A stretch of 45,601 nt of DNA from Deltaproteobacteria bacterium (GTDB lineage: Bacteria > Myxococcota_A > Polyangia > Polyangiales > Ga0077539). Location of the stretch: NCBI GenBank assembly GCA_016218725.1, contig JACRDB010000017.1:1-45601 (forward strand). Reading direction: 5' to 3'. How positions within the stretch are numbered: position 1 is the first letter of the stretch; the number at the start of each line of letters is the position of its first letter. Below the pieces are notes generated by a model. The model was not told the DNA's origin. It worked only from the letters and a program-made list of their open reading frames with translations, and searched no databases. Made by a program: the position numbers and the translations under genes. This document shows, piece after piece, positions 7,981 through 16,313 of the stretch.

Positions 7981-8894
7981 GCCTCCACCGGCCCCTCCAC
8001 CGCCGCCGCGGCCAGGAGCACCAGGGTCACCCACACCAGGTCGGCCAGGACGAGATGTACGAGCTGCAACCACACCGGCGCAAGGAGGACTACATTCAGC
8101 ACCCCGAGGCCCACCTGGGTGAGCACCAGGGCGGTCAAGCCCCGAGAGAGGGCAGTGATTGGGGGCCTGCGGAGCGCATGCCGCACCGCGCTGGCAAAGA
8201 ACACCACCCAGAGGGCGCTGCCCACGGCCAGGAGGGGGTGGAACACCCGGAGCCGGAGGAACACATGGGCCGAGGCCGAGCGGTCCTGGGCGAGGCCCTC
8301 GGCGACGGAGCGCACCCGGAAGAGGGTGTCCCCGAGGGCGGCGATGCCGCCGGAGACGGCGACGGAGAGCACGGCCAGGAAGGTCACCCCGAGGGCCACC
8401 CTGAGGGCCTTGGAGGGCATGGTCGGGCGGCGCTCCGGGAGGCGGGACCACCACGCGGTGAGGCTCAGGCAGGCCAGGAGGAGGAAGGTGTTGGTCAGGT
8501 GGGCGGCGAGGTACCAGCCACGGGCGGTGGAGGCGTTGCTGGCCACGAGGCGCAGGAGCACCAGGCCCGCCCCGAGGAGGGCCTCGACCCCGAGGAGCCC
8601 GAGGGCTCCGGCGGCGGCCCTGCGGGCGGGGTGCCGCGGGGGCAGGGCCCGCCGGGCGCCGAGGTACAGGCCCACGCCCAGGAGGAGCGCCAGGCCGGAG
8701 CTCACCCGGTGGGACAGCTCGATCACCTGGGCGGTGTCCCGGGCCCTGGGGACGAGCTCGCCGTTGCAGAGGGGCCAGTGGCGGCCACAGCCGGCGCCGG
8801 AGCCCGTGGCGCGGACATAGGCGCCCCAGGCGATCACCGCGAGGTTGTACCCGACGCACCCGGTGGCGTACTGTGTAAAGGTCGTACGGTCCAT
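7977..8894 (-). CDS. ctaA: Haem A synthase (CtaA/COX15)
   Basis: 305 aa, eight predicted membrane helices. Converts haem O to haem A in the inner membrane for aa3-type cytochrome oxidase. Visible marks: YVRATGSGAGCGRHWPLCNG with the Cys36/Cys43 pair typical of CtaA, and the haem-ligand histidines in ELSHRVSSG (His62), YLAAHLTN, RVFHPLLA and LQLVHLVLAD. Start at ATG 8894 follows family length. It is translationally coupled to selO by a GTGA overlap, which suggests the two are co-expressed. It is divergent from the Ser/Thr kinase at 8985, with about 90 bp holding both promoters. Confidence 0.95.
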   Translation of the reverse strand: MDRTTFTQYATGCVGYNLAVIAWGAYVRATGSGAGCGRHWPLCNGELVPRARDTAQVIELSHRVSSGLALLLGVGLYLGARRALPPRHPARRAAAGALGLLGVEALLGAGLVLLRLVASNASTARGWYLAAHLTNTFLLLACLSLTAWWSRLPERRPTMPSKALRVALGVTFLAVLSVAVSGGIAALGDTLFRVRSVAEGLAQDRSASAHVFLRLRVFHPLLAVGSALWVVFFASAVRHALRRPPITALSRGLTALVLTQVGLGVLNVVLLAPVWLQLVHLVLADLVWVTLVLLAAAAVEGPVEA

Positions 8895-8984
8895 CGTCAC
8901 CGCGGGATCGTCGGGCCGCCGGGGCGCTTCAACAAGCCCCGCGGGCGGTCCGGAGACCCGCGAAGGCGCAAGAAGGTCTGAGTC

Positions 8985-10823
8985 ATGTCGCATGTCCCGT
9001 GCCCGAGGTGCCAACAACCGGTCCTGCCGAACCAGGCCAAGTGCATGAAGTGTGGCACGGCCCTGACGATCAAGCGCCAGGACCCGAACCTGGGCAAGAC
9101 CGTGGGCAACCTCATGCTGGTGTCCCGGCTGGGCGTGGGCGGCATGGGGGCGGTGTACCAGGCCGAGCACCTGGCCATGGGCACCCACTACGCGGTCAAG
9201 GTCCTCCACGCGCAGTTCTCCCACGACGAGACCCTGGCCGAGCGCTTCCGCCGGGAGGCCATCGCGTGCAGCAAGCTGCGGCACGAGAACATCGTTTTTG
9301 TCACCGATTTCGGCATCGACAACGAAGTCGGGATCTACATCGCCATGGAGTACCTGGACGGCCAGAGCCTGAAGAGCGTGCTCCGGAACGAGCGGGTGAC
9401 CCTCGGGCGCTTCGGGCGCTTCGGCGAGCAGGTGTGCGACGCCATGGCCGCCGCCCACCGGCTGGACATCGTGCACCGGGACTTGAAGCCCGACAACATC
9501 TTCGTCCTGAGCGACCCCAACCGCAGGGATTTCCTCAAGGTGCTGGACTTCGGCATCGCCCAGCTCAAGAACGCCGACGACGCCGCCCCGGCGGAGGCCC
9601 TGACGCGCGTGGGCACCGTGGTCGGCACGCCCGCGTACATGGCCCCGGAGCAGATCGACAAGCGCCTGGGGGACGTGGGCCCCGCGGCGGACATCTACGC
9701 CCTCGGGATCATTTTCTACGAGCTCATCACCGGGAAGACCCCCTTCGCCAACGACAGCGACGTGATGCTCCTCACGCAGCAGGTGATGGCCACCCCGGAC
9801 CCCATCGGGGACCTGCGCCCGGAGCTCCAGGGCACGCGCCTGGAGGGCCTGGTGATGATGATGCTCGCCAAGCAGCCCTCGCGCCGGCCGGCCTCCATGG
9901 GCGAGGTGCGCCAGATGCTCGTGGAGGCCCTCCAGGAGCTGCGCGACGGGGGGCTCGAGGAGGCCTGGTACGATGCGGGCTCCAGCGCCTCCGTGGCCCC
10001 GACGGCCCCCTCGGGCTCCCACGCGGACCTCTCCGGCCCCCACACGGGCCCCAGGGCCAGCGTGGCCAACGCGTCGGCGCCGTCGAACCCGTCCATTCGT
10101 CTGCAGAACGTGGTGGCCCGCATCCGGGGGGAGAGCCCCGGCAGCGCCGCGGCGGAGCTCCTCGCGGCGCTCCCCGGCGTGGACGGCATGAAGGGCGAGG
10201 CCCTGTCCCTGGCCATTTTCGGTGTGCTCCAGCAAGAGGTCATGGACCAGCCCCCGGACTCCCAGGAGTTCCACCAGGCCACCACGCACCTGGTGCTTCT
10301 CCTCCAGGCGGTGCTGGAGTCGGGCACGGGCGCTACGCTCAGCCCCTCGCAGGACAAGGTCTTCCGCGCGCTGCGCACGTTGATGACCGCCCTGGAGCCC
10401 GTGCGCCGCCGCGCCGTGGCCCAGAGCCTGTCCGCGCTGGCCGCGCACCCGCTGTTCCTCCGGGACATCCTCCCGGGCAACGTGGGCATCCCCCAGGGGC
10501 ACCACCCGGAGGCGCCGCAGGGTCCCCCGCGCCCCCGCCCGAGGCCCGCCACCATGGCCGCCGCGGCCCCGACGGACAGCGGGACCTACCCCCAGAGCCC
10601 CGCGGTCAAGCTCTCCAAGAACGACCTCCTGGCGTCGCTGGAGGCCCTCCCCGCGGGCAGCGAGGCCATGGCCGAGGCGGACCCCGAGGGCGCCCCCGCG
10701 CCGGAGCCGGGCCCCGAGCAGACGCTCCTGGACAAGCTCAAGCAGCCCCTCTCGGTGAACTCGCTCAAGAGCGTGCTCACGCATGAGTTCAAGCTCTTCG
10801 GCAAGAAGAACCCGAAGCCCTGA
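8985..10823 (+). CDS. Ser/Thr protein kinase with N-terminal zinc ribbon
   Basis: 612 aa. Residues 6-23 form a CPRC...CMKC zinc ribbon (C6, C9, C20, C23). The kinase domain spans about 42-310: glycine loop GVGGMGAVY (50-58), VAIK-type Lys72, HRDLKPDN (164-171), DFG (188-190), APE (220-222). All catalytic residues are present, so it should be an active Hanks-type kinase. Residues about 330-612 are a non-catalytic Ala/Pro-rich region with two more ordered helical stretches (about 360-480 and the last 40 residues, ending in HEFKLFGKKNPKP). There is no obvious membrane helix, so it is likely cytoplasmic. The ATG at 8985 has AGAAGG about 8 nt upstream. Confidence 0.95.
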   Translation: MSHVPCPRCQQPVLPNQAKCMKCGTALTIKRQDPNLGKTVGNLMLVSRLGVGGMGAVYQAEHLAMGTHYAVKVLHAQFSHDETLAERFRREAIACSKLRHENIVFVTDFGIDNEVGIYIAMEYLDGQSLKSVLRNERVTLGRFGRFGEQVCDAMAAAHRLDIVHRDLKPDNIFVLSDPNRRDFLKVLDFGIAQLKNADDAAPAEALTRVGTVVGTPAYMAPEQIDKRLGDVGPAADIYALGIIFYELITGKTPFANDSDVMLLTQQVMATPDPIGDLRPELQGTRLEGLVMMMLAKQPSRRPASMGEVRQMLVEALQELRDGGLEEAWYDAGSSASVAPTAPSGSHADLSGPHTGPRASVANASAPSNPSIRLQNVVARIRGESPGSAAAELLAALPGVDGMKGEALSLAIFGVLQQEVMDQPPDSQEFHQATTHLVLLLQAVLESGTGATLSPSQDKVFRALRTLMTALEPVRRRAVAQSLSALAAHPLFLRDILPGNVGIPQGHHPEAPQGPPRPRPRPATMAAAAPTDSGTYPQSPAVKLSKNDLLASLEALPAGSEAMAEADPEGAPAPEPGPEQTLLDKLKQPLSVNSLKSVLTHEFKLFGKKNPKP

Positions 10824-10837
10824 CCGCTCCCTCGGCG

Positions 10838-11668
10838 TTACCTCGCGACGGGCACCGGCGTACACGTAGACGGCCCATCGAGCGGCGCGTCGGTGCAGGC
10901 CAGGAGCTCCAGGGGCGCGCCTTGACCGCCCACGCCGCGCGGCACCACGCGCCCCACGGCCACGAAGCTCATGTTGGCGCCCGCCGGGAGCGTGCCGTCC
11001 ACGCGCCCGAGGACCCGACCCGTGCAGGCGTTGCCGCCCGCCACCCGGAGCACCAGGGTCACGGCCCCGCCCGGGGACGTGGTGCTGTGCCCTCCGGAGG
11101 CGCCGGTGCCCCACTGGCCGTACGGCACGTTGGTGAACACCGACGCGCCCGAGGTGAGGCACACGTCCACCGGGGGAATGCCCACCACCGCGTGGAAGAA
11201 GCGCACCGTGGAGGTGCCCGCGGCGGGCGCCAGGCCCCGGTCCTCCTCCGGGGCGAAGGTCACCGCGGGCTGCTCCAGCGCCAGCCCGTGGGCCACGATG
11301 GTGTACGTGTGGTGCTCTTCGAACACCGGCGTCTGCCAGTTGAGCGCCGGGGGCGACGTGGGCGGCTGGTTGGGCAGCCGGGCCTGCACCGTGTGGGTCC
11401 CCACGGGGATGTCCGCGTAGCCCACCGCCGTGCGGTACTGCAGCGCCGGGATCACGGGCGTGGGCGCGTTGTCCAGATAGACCACCACGGTCTGCGCCAG
11501 GGGCTCCGGCGAGGCGTGGATCACCCGCACCCGCGCCACCGCGGGCGGCGGCGGCGGCGCCATGGGGGGCGGCGGCTGCGCGGGCAACGGGGCGGGCGCC
11601 GGCGGCGCCGTCGCGCAGCCCAGGGAGACCCCGAGGAGCAGCACCGAGACTCGAAGCACGCACGCCAT
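10838..11668 (-). CDS. DUF4397 domain lipoprotein
   Basis: 276 aa from ATG 11668; GGAGGT lies unusually close (3 nt), so the GTG three codons in could be used instead. Signal peptide with lipobox SLGC near residue 18, then a Pro-rich linker (PPPPMAPPPPPAVARVRV). The DUF4397 domain begins at VRVIHASPEP, with DNAPTPVIPALQYRTAVGYADIPVG characteristic of the family, followed by a second, looser repeat beginning STVRFFHAVVGIPPVDV. These domains occur in secreted proteins and have no established biochemical role. Convergent with the upstream kinase, stops only 14 bp apart. Confidence 0.87.
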   Translation of the reverse strand: MACVLRVSVLLLGVSLGCATAPPAPAPLPAQPPPPMAPPPPPAVARVRVIHASPEPLAQTVVVYLDNAPTPVIPALQYRTAVGYADIPVGTHTVQARLPNQPPTSPPALNWQTPVFEEHHTYTIVAHGLALEQPAVTFAPEEDRGLAPAAGTSTVRFFHAVVGIPPVDVCLTSGASVFTNVPYGQWGTGASGGHSTTSPGGAVTLVLRVAGGNACTGRVLGRVDGTLPAGANMSFVAVGRVVPRGVGGQGAPLELLACTDAPLDGPSTCTPVPVAR

Positions 11669-11792
11669 GGGACCTCCGCGCGCCCCGCCGACCCACCGGT
11701 CGCCCGCGGGGGCGCGCGCACTGTCGCACAGAGTGCCCGGGCGGTGAATACCCGCGATTGTGCCCGGGGCGCCGTCTGGTACACCCCCGCCC

Positions 11793-12194
11793 ATGTTCCG
11801 CGTCTCGGAAGAGGTTCGCTTCTGCTATGGCCACCGGTTGTTGGACTATGTAGGGCGCTGTGCGCGGGTCCATGGACACAACGCCCGGGTGCAGGCGGTG
11901 CTGGAGGCTCCGGCGCTGGACGCGAGGGGCTTCGTGGTGGACTTCCTCCAGGTGGAGGAGGCCCTGCGGCGCTGGGTGGACGAGACCCTGGACCACCGGC
12001 TGCTCCTGCGCCACGACGACCCGCTGATCCCGAGGCTCGTGGAGGCCCGGGAGGACTTCCTTGCGCTGCCCTTCAACCCGACGGCGGAGAACCTCGCCCG
12101 GATGGTGTTCGAGCGCCTGCGAGACCAGGGGCTGCCGGTGGTGTCCGTGCGCTTCTGGGAGACGGACACCTCCGTGGCGAGCTACCAGGCGTAA
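11793..12194 (+). CDS. queD: 6-pyruvoyl-tetrahydropterin synthase/QueD family enzyme
   Basis: 133 aa, family length. Zinc ligands His14 (CYGHRL), His27 and His29 (VHGHN); catalytic Cys candidate C23 four residues before HGH; VVDF (48-51); LDH (66-68); NPTAENLA (95-102) and the substrate-binding Glu in WETDT (E123). In bacteria this family usually makes 6-carboxy-tetrahydropterin from dihydroneopterin triphosphate for queuosine and 7-deazapurine synthesis; no other queuosine gene is visible here, so a PTPS-II or pterin role cannot be excluded. Start at ATG 11793 is the first that fits family length. Its stop codon lies inside a 17-bp tandem repeat. Confidence 0.9.
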   Translation: MFRVSEEVRFCYGHRLLDYVGRCARVHGHNARVQAVLEAPALDARGFVVDFLQVEEALRRWVDETLDHRLLLRHDDPLIPRLVEAREDFLALPFNPTAENLARMVFERLRDQGLPVVSVRFWETDTSVASYQA

Positions 12195-12251
12195 GCCGCT
12201 GTCAGGCGTAAGCCGCTATCAGGCGTAAGCCGCTACCAGGCGTAGGCCTCC
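12187..12251. repeat. 17-bp tandem repeat at a convergent gene junction
   Basis: Units start at 12187, 12204 and 12221, each AGGCGTAAGCCGCTNNC with two variable bases. A fourth, partial unit starts at 12238 (AGGCGTAGGCC). The first unit supplies the queD stop; the last supplies the final codons and stop of the convergent aldo/keto reductase gene. The duplicated units between them are therefore non-coding for both genes. Confidence 0.9.
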
Positions 12252-13204
12252 GGGGCGGCGCCGCCGGGGCCCGGGAAGAGCTCGTCGAGGCTCCGGGTGG
12301 CCTCCGGGGTGAGGCGCAGGGAGAGCGCCTGGGCCGCGCTCTCCAACTGCTCCAGGGTCCTCGGGCCCACGATGGGCGCGGTGACCGCGGGGTTGGCCAG
12401 CACCCAGGCCAGCGCCACCTGCGAGGGCTCCGCGCCGAGGTCCGCGCAGAACATCTCGTACTGCTCGATGCGCTCGCGCTGCTCGTCGAGCTGGCGCTGC
12501 ATGCGCTCGGCGCCGGTGCGGCCCTCGCGGGCCTTGGCGAGGGCCCCGCCCAGGAGCCCCCCGGCCAGCGGAGACCACGGCAGGAAGCCCACGCCATAGC
12601 TCTCGCATGCGGGCAGGACCTCCAGCTCCACGGTGCGCGCCAGGAGGTTGTACAGCGACTGCTCGCTCACCAGGCCGAGGAAGTTCCTCGCCCGGGCGCG
12701 CTCGCAGGCCTGGGCGATGTGCCACCCGGCGAAATTGGAGCTGCCCACATAGAGCACCTTGCCCTCGCGCACGAGCTGCTCCATGGCCTGCCAGAGCTCC
12801 TCCCAGGGGGTCTCCCGGTCGATGTGGTGCATCTGGTAGAGGTCCAGGTGGTCGGTCTTCAGGCGCCGCAGGGAGCCCTCGCAGGCCCGGCGGATGTGCA
12901 GCGCGGACAAGCGCGACTCGTTGGGCCAGGCCCCCATGGTGCCGTAGACCTTGGTGGCCAGCACCACGCGCTCCCGTCGGCCGTTGCCCTGGGCCAGCCA
13001 GCGCCCCACGATCTGCTCGGTGATCCCCTCGCCGCGTTGTTGGCCGTAGACGTTGGCGGTGTCCACGAAGTTCAGGCCCAGGTCCAGCGCCCGGTCCAGG
13101 ATCCCGTGGCTCTCGGGCTCCGGGGTGTGAGGCCCGAAGTTCATGGTCCCGAGGCACAGTCGACTGACCTTGAGGCCCGTGCGGCCGAGGCGCGTATACT
13201 GCAT
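12233..13204 (-). CDS. Aldo/keto reductase
   Basis: 323 aa NADPH-dependent oxidoreductase with a TIM barrel. Catalytic tetrad candidates: Asp48 (NFVDTANVYG), Tyr53, Lys85 (LATKVYG) and the His in DLYQMHHID near 126. Cofactor-binding C-terminal motifs appear as SNFAGWH and VGPRTLEQLES. It belongs to the YajO/Gpr-like general group; the physiological substrate cannot be read from sequence. The last codons (EAYAW, stop TAG) lie in the terminal unit of the 17-bp repeat. A tight ATG start with the usual MQYTRLGRTGLKVS beginning makes the start secure. Confidence 0.95.
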   Translation of the reverse strand: MQYTRLGRTGLKVSRLCLGTMNFGPHTPEPESHGILDRALDLGLNFVDTANVYGQQRGEGITEQIVGRWLAQGNGRRERVVLATKVYGTMGAWPNESRLSALHIRRACEGSLRRLKTDHLDLYQMHHIDRETPWEELWQAMEQLVREGKVLYVGSSNFAGWHIAQACERARARNFLGLVSEQSLYNLLARTVELEVLPACESYGVGFLPWSPLAGGLLGGALAKAREGRTGAERMQRQLDEQRERIEQYEMFCADLGAEPSQVALAWVLANPAVTAPIVGPRTLEQLESAAQALSLRLTPEATRSLDELFPGPGGAAPEAYAW

Positions 13205-13249
13205 GACCGCAATCTATCACCGCCCGTCAAGGGCTGTGAAAAACCTGCG

Positions 13250-14497
13250 CTACCGCGCCAGGAGCGCGCCCACCAGCCCCCCCACGCCCGCGAAGGTCAC
13301 GGCCACGAAGGCCACCACGGGCACCAGGGTCCTCCAGGGGGGCGCCTTCGGGGCGCTCAGGCTCGTGGGAGGCGCTACCCGAGAGGGGATCACCCTCGGC
13401 GGGAGGAGCGCGGCGCCGGGGCCCGGAGGCGCGCTCCCGGGTGCGCCCTGGAGTACGCCCGGGGCCTCGGGGGGAGGCTCGGGCAGGAGCGAGGCCAGGG
13501 ACTGCGGCGCCAGGGAGAACACCAGGCGAGGGGGCCTCATGGTGGGCGCCGGGGGCGGCACCGAGGCGATGTGCAGAGCGTTCGCGCCGGGGGACTCCAG
13601 CGCGGTGGCCCCTGGCGGGAGCCCCAGGGCGGCGCAGAGGGCGTTCTTGAGCACCCGGGCGTCCAGGAAGCGCTCCGAGGGGAGCTTGGCCAGGCACTGA
13701 AGGATCACCGCGCTCACCGCGGGGTGCACGCCCAGGGAGGTGGGCGAGGTGGGCAGGGCGTGGTGCACGGCCTGGAGGAGCGCGCCCACGGTGGGGGCCT
13801 CGAAGGGCATCTTCCCGACGAGCATGCGGTAGAGCAGGACCCCCACGCTCCAGACGTCCGTGCGGGCGTCGGTGTCCCGGGCGGAGAGGGCCTGCTCCGG
13901 GGACATGTACAGGGGCGTGCCGAAGACCTCGCCCGGGATGGTCAGGAGCGTGCGGCCCGGCTCCTGTCGGAGGATCTTTGAGACGCCGAAGTCCAGGAGC
14001 TTAGGGGTCGGGCGCCCGCCCCGCGGGGCGTGGAGGAAGATGTTCTCGGGCTTGACGTCCCGGTGGATCACGCCGCCCTCGTGGGCCAGGGCCAGGGCCT
14101 CCAGGAGGGGCAGGAGCAGCGAGGCCACCTCCTGCACGCTCCAGGGCCCCGGGCGGGACTTCAGCGCCGCGGCGAGGGTCTCGCCCTCCAGGAGCTCGGT
14201 GACCAGGTAGGGCCTGCCGCTCTCGGCGATGCCCGCGTCCAGCACGTCCACCACGTTGGGGTGCTGCACCCGGCTGGCGGCCCGGGCCTCGCGGGCGAAG
14301 CGCTTGACGGCGATGGGGTCGTTCAACAGTGACGCGTGGAGGAACTTCACCGCCACGGCCCGACCGGTGCCTACATGGGTGGCGCGGAACACCGTGGAGC
14401 TGGAGCCCTCACCCAGGAGGGCCTCGATGCCATACCTGCCACCAATGACCACGCCCTGGGGAACGGATCGCTTGGGGTCTCGCGCGGGGAGGGTCAC
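13250..14497 (-). CDS. Membrane-anchored Ser/Thr protein kinase
   Basis: 415 aa from GTG 14497, chosen because GGAGGG precedes it closely; an ATG at 14614 would add 39 residues of unlikely composition (contains FTHTHTV). Kinase domain about 20-290: GEGSSSTVF (29-37), Lys51, HRDVKPEN (145-152), DFG (169-171), SPE (YMSPEQ). The catalytic set is complete. A Pro/Ala-rich linker leads to a C-terminal membrane helix (WRTLVPVVAFVAVTFAGV and onward), placing the kinase domain in the cytosol with almost nothing outside. No sensor domain is visible, so input must come from partners. Monocistronic-looking. Confidence 0.93.
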   Translation of the reverse strand: MTLPARDPKRSVPQGVVIGGRYGIEALLGEGSSSTVFRATHVGTGRAVAVKFLHASLLNDPIAVKRFAREARAASRVQHPNVVDVLDAGIAESGRPYLVTELLEGETLAAALKSRPGPWSVQEVASLLLPLLEALALAHEGGVIHRDVKPENIFLHAPRGGRPTPKLLDFGVSKILRQEPGRTLLTIPGEVFGTPLYMSPEQALSARDTDARTDVWSVGVLLYRMLVGKMPFEAPTVGALLQAVHHALPTSPTSLGVHPAVSAVILQCLAKLPSERFLDARVLKNALCAALGLPPGATALESPGANALHIASVPPPAPTMRPPRLVFSLAPQSLASLLPEPPPEAPGVLQGAPGSAPPGPGAALLPPRVIPSRVAPPTSLSAPKAPPWRTLVPVVAFVAVTFAGVGGLVGALLAR

Positions 14498-14693
14498 GAT
14501 CCCTCCAACGGCGCTCGCCCGTGGGGACTCAAGGCCTACCGTGGCCACCGTGTGGGTGTGTGTGAATAGCCCGCGGTCGAGCTCAAGGCTGGAACCCCAC
14601 GCATCGTTGTGCACTCCAAGGACCTTGAAATAGGAAGATGAATCGTGCGAAATTGATAAGCCTGGTCGATGGACGACGGGCCGGAGGAAGGCG

Positions 14694-15533
14694 ATGACCC
14701 GACGCGCGCGTGGTGGACTTCTGGTGGCGCTCTGGGTGGGGCTCCTGGGCCGGGAGGGCTGGTCTCAGCGCTCCCCCGGACCGCCCTCCATCGTGGTGCG
14801 GCTCCTCCAGACCTCCACCGACGCGAGGGAGCGCACCTCGGCGGCGCTGGCGCTCGGGACCCAGCGCTCCCCGGAGGCGCGCGCGGCGCTGGAGGGGGCC
14901 CTCGGGGACAGCTCCAGCGCGGTGCGGGCGGCGGCGGCGTCGTCCCTTGGGAACCTCGGGGACCCGGCGGCGGCGGCGGCGCTCAGGGCCCGGGCCGGGG
15001 ACCTCGACCCTGACGTGAGGGCCGCGATCCGTCGGGCGCTGGAGCGCCTGGCGCCGCCCGTGGAGCCCGCCGTCCCGACGGACCTGAGCGCGGCGCGCTT
15101 CGTGGTTTCGGCGGGGCCCTTCGCCAACCGGGCCACCGCGGAGCCCGAGCACCTGGAGGCCCTGAGGACCTCCGTGGACCGCGCCCTGCGCAGCCAGGAC
15201 GGCGTGGCGCTGCACACGGGCCCGCTGCCCCCGGCGGCGGTGCAGCGGCTGCGCCGCGGGCGCCTGCGGGCGTACTCCATCCAGGGCGGGGTCACCGAGC
15301 TCCAGGTGCAGCACGTGGCGGACATGGTCACCGTGCGGGCCCAGGTGTCCCTGGTGCTGGTGGCCGAGCCCGTCCACGCCATCATCGGGATGGTGAGCGG
15401 CACGGCCACGGTGCGCCAGCCCACGGCGGGGCAGCGCCCGGACGCCGAGCGGAGGCTCCAGCGCCTGGCCATCGAGAGCGCCGTGGAGGGGGCGCTCCGG
15501 GACTTCGAGAGCCAGCTCACGGGCACGCGGTGA
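14694..15533 (+). CDS. Secreted HEAT-repeat protein
   Basis: 279 aa with a Sec signal peptide (about 1-24, ending EGWSQ). Two to three HEAT/PBS-lyase-type helical repeats follow: ALALGTQRSPEARAALEGAL, SSAVRAAAASSLGNLGDPAAA, DPDVRAAIRRALERLAPP. The C-terminal ~150 residues form a separate alpha/beta region (from LSAARFVVSAGPFANR) of unknown family that may bind ligands or partners in the periplasm. The 196 bp upstream, shared with the divergent kinase, contain an AT-rich patch (14618-14660) likely to hold the promoter, with TTGAAA at 14625 but no convincing -10 at proper spacing. Confidence 0.78.
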   Translation: MTRRARGGLLVALWVGLLGREGWSQRSPGPPSIVVRLLQTSTDARERTSAALALGTQRSPEARAALEGALGDSSSAVRAAAASSLGNLGDPAAAAALRARAGDLDPDVRAAIRRALERLAPPVEPAVPTDLSAARFVVSAGPFANRATAEPEHLEALRTSVDRALRSQDGVALHTGPLPPAAVQRLRRGRLRAYSIQGGVTELQVQHVADMVTVRAQVSLVLVAEPVHAIIGMVSGTATVRQPTAGQRPDAERRLQRLAIESAVEGALRDFESQLTGTR

Positions 15534-15581
15534 CACCGAAGTCTTGCGCGGCGCGTTGATTTCGGGTGGGAATCGCGGGGC

Positions 15582-16295
15582 ATGACCGAAGCCTCGCCGC
15601 TCCCGCTCTTCGCCGTCCCGTCGCCCGAGACGTGCGTATACCGCTTGTCACCGCGCCCGAAGCGCACCTTCCACACCATTCTTGACGCGCTGGAGCTCTT
15701 CCCCCCGCCGGGGGTGTTCCACACCCGGGTGACCACCGCCCTTGAGGGTGACGCCTTCACGCTCCGCACGGAGCACGAGCTCCGCGGCGCGAAGCTCCTG
15801 GAGGTGCTCACCTGCCGCGCGGACGGGGGCCTGGTGGCCGACGCCTTCACCCGCACCATGCACCTGCACGACGGCCGCGAGGCCCGCCGCGAGGAGCTGC
15901 GCTTCGGCCTCGGCCCGGTGCCGCTCCCGCGGGACCTGTTCCCCGAGGTGTGCCTGCCGTTCCTGCTCCGGGGGCAGCCCTTCGACAAGGCGCGCCGGTC
16001 GGTGCACGCGTGGATCTCCGACCGCTTCGTGGCCAGGGTGTACTACGAAGCGCGGCGGACGCGCGCGGTCGAGGTGCCCGCGGGGCGCTTCGAGTGCTGG
16101 GAGGTGGAGATGTACCCGGACCTGAACGACTGGGTGAAGATGCCCAGGGTGCTCGCGGAGCTGTCCAAGCCCTTCCTGCCCAAGTACCACATGCACTACG
16201 AGCTTCGTCCCCCGCACCGGCTGGTGCACTTCGAGGGCCCCCTCGGGCCGCCTGGCGCGCCCGAGGTGGTGCTGGAGCTCTTGCGAGGGGGGTGA
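15582..16295 (+). CDS. Conserved protein of unknown function
   Basis: 237 aa, soluble, no signal peptide. Mostly beta-strand composition, with EVPAGRFECWEVEMYPD as the most family-like segment; GxF-x-C-W after a Val-Pro-Ala turn is reminiscent of DUF3108-like lipid-binding beta proteins, but this is only a resemblance. Ends LELLRGG. Head-to-tail after the HEAT-repeat protein with a 48-bp gap, so possibly its operon partner, and convergent with the lipoprotein at 16314. Confidence 0.72.
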   Translation: MTEASPLPLFAVPSPETCVYRLSPRPKRTFHTILDALELFPPPGVFHTRVTTALEGDAFTLRTEHELRGAKLLEVLTCRADGGLVADAFTRTMHLHDGREARREELRFGLGPVPLPRDLFPEVCLPFLLRGQPFDKARRSVHAWISDRFVARVYYEARRTRAVEVPAGRFECWEVEMYPDLNDWVKMPRVLAELSKPFLPKYHMHYELRPPHRLVHFEGPLGPPGAPEVVLELLRGG

Positions 16296-16313
16296 GGCCG
16301 AGGGCCGGGGCGC

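Noticed and set aside
8895..12014. Minus-strand open frame extending the haem A synthase to 1345 aa
   Set aside because: The extension runs antisense through a well-supported kinase gene; CtaA family length fits the start at 8894.
12187..12251. CRISPR array
   Set aside because: The units are contiguous 17-mers without spacers and no cas gene is near.
14498..14614. N-terminal extension of the membrane kinase to ATG 14614
   Set aside because: The extra 39 residues have unlikely composition and the GTG at 14497 has its own GGAGGG; kept as an alternative only.
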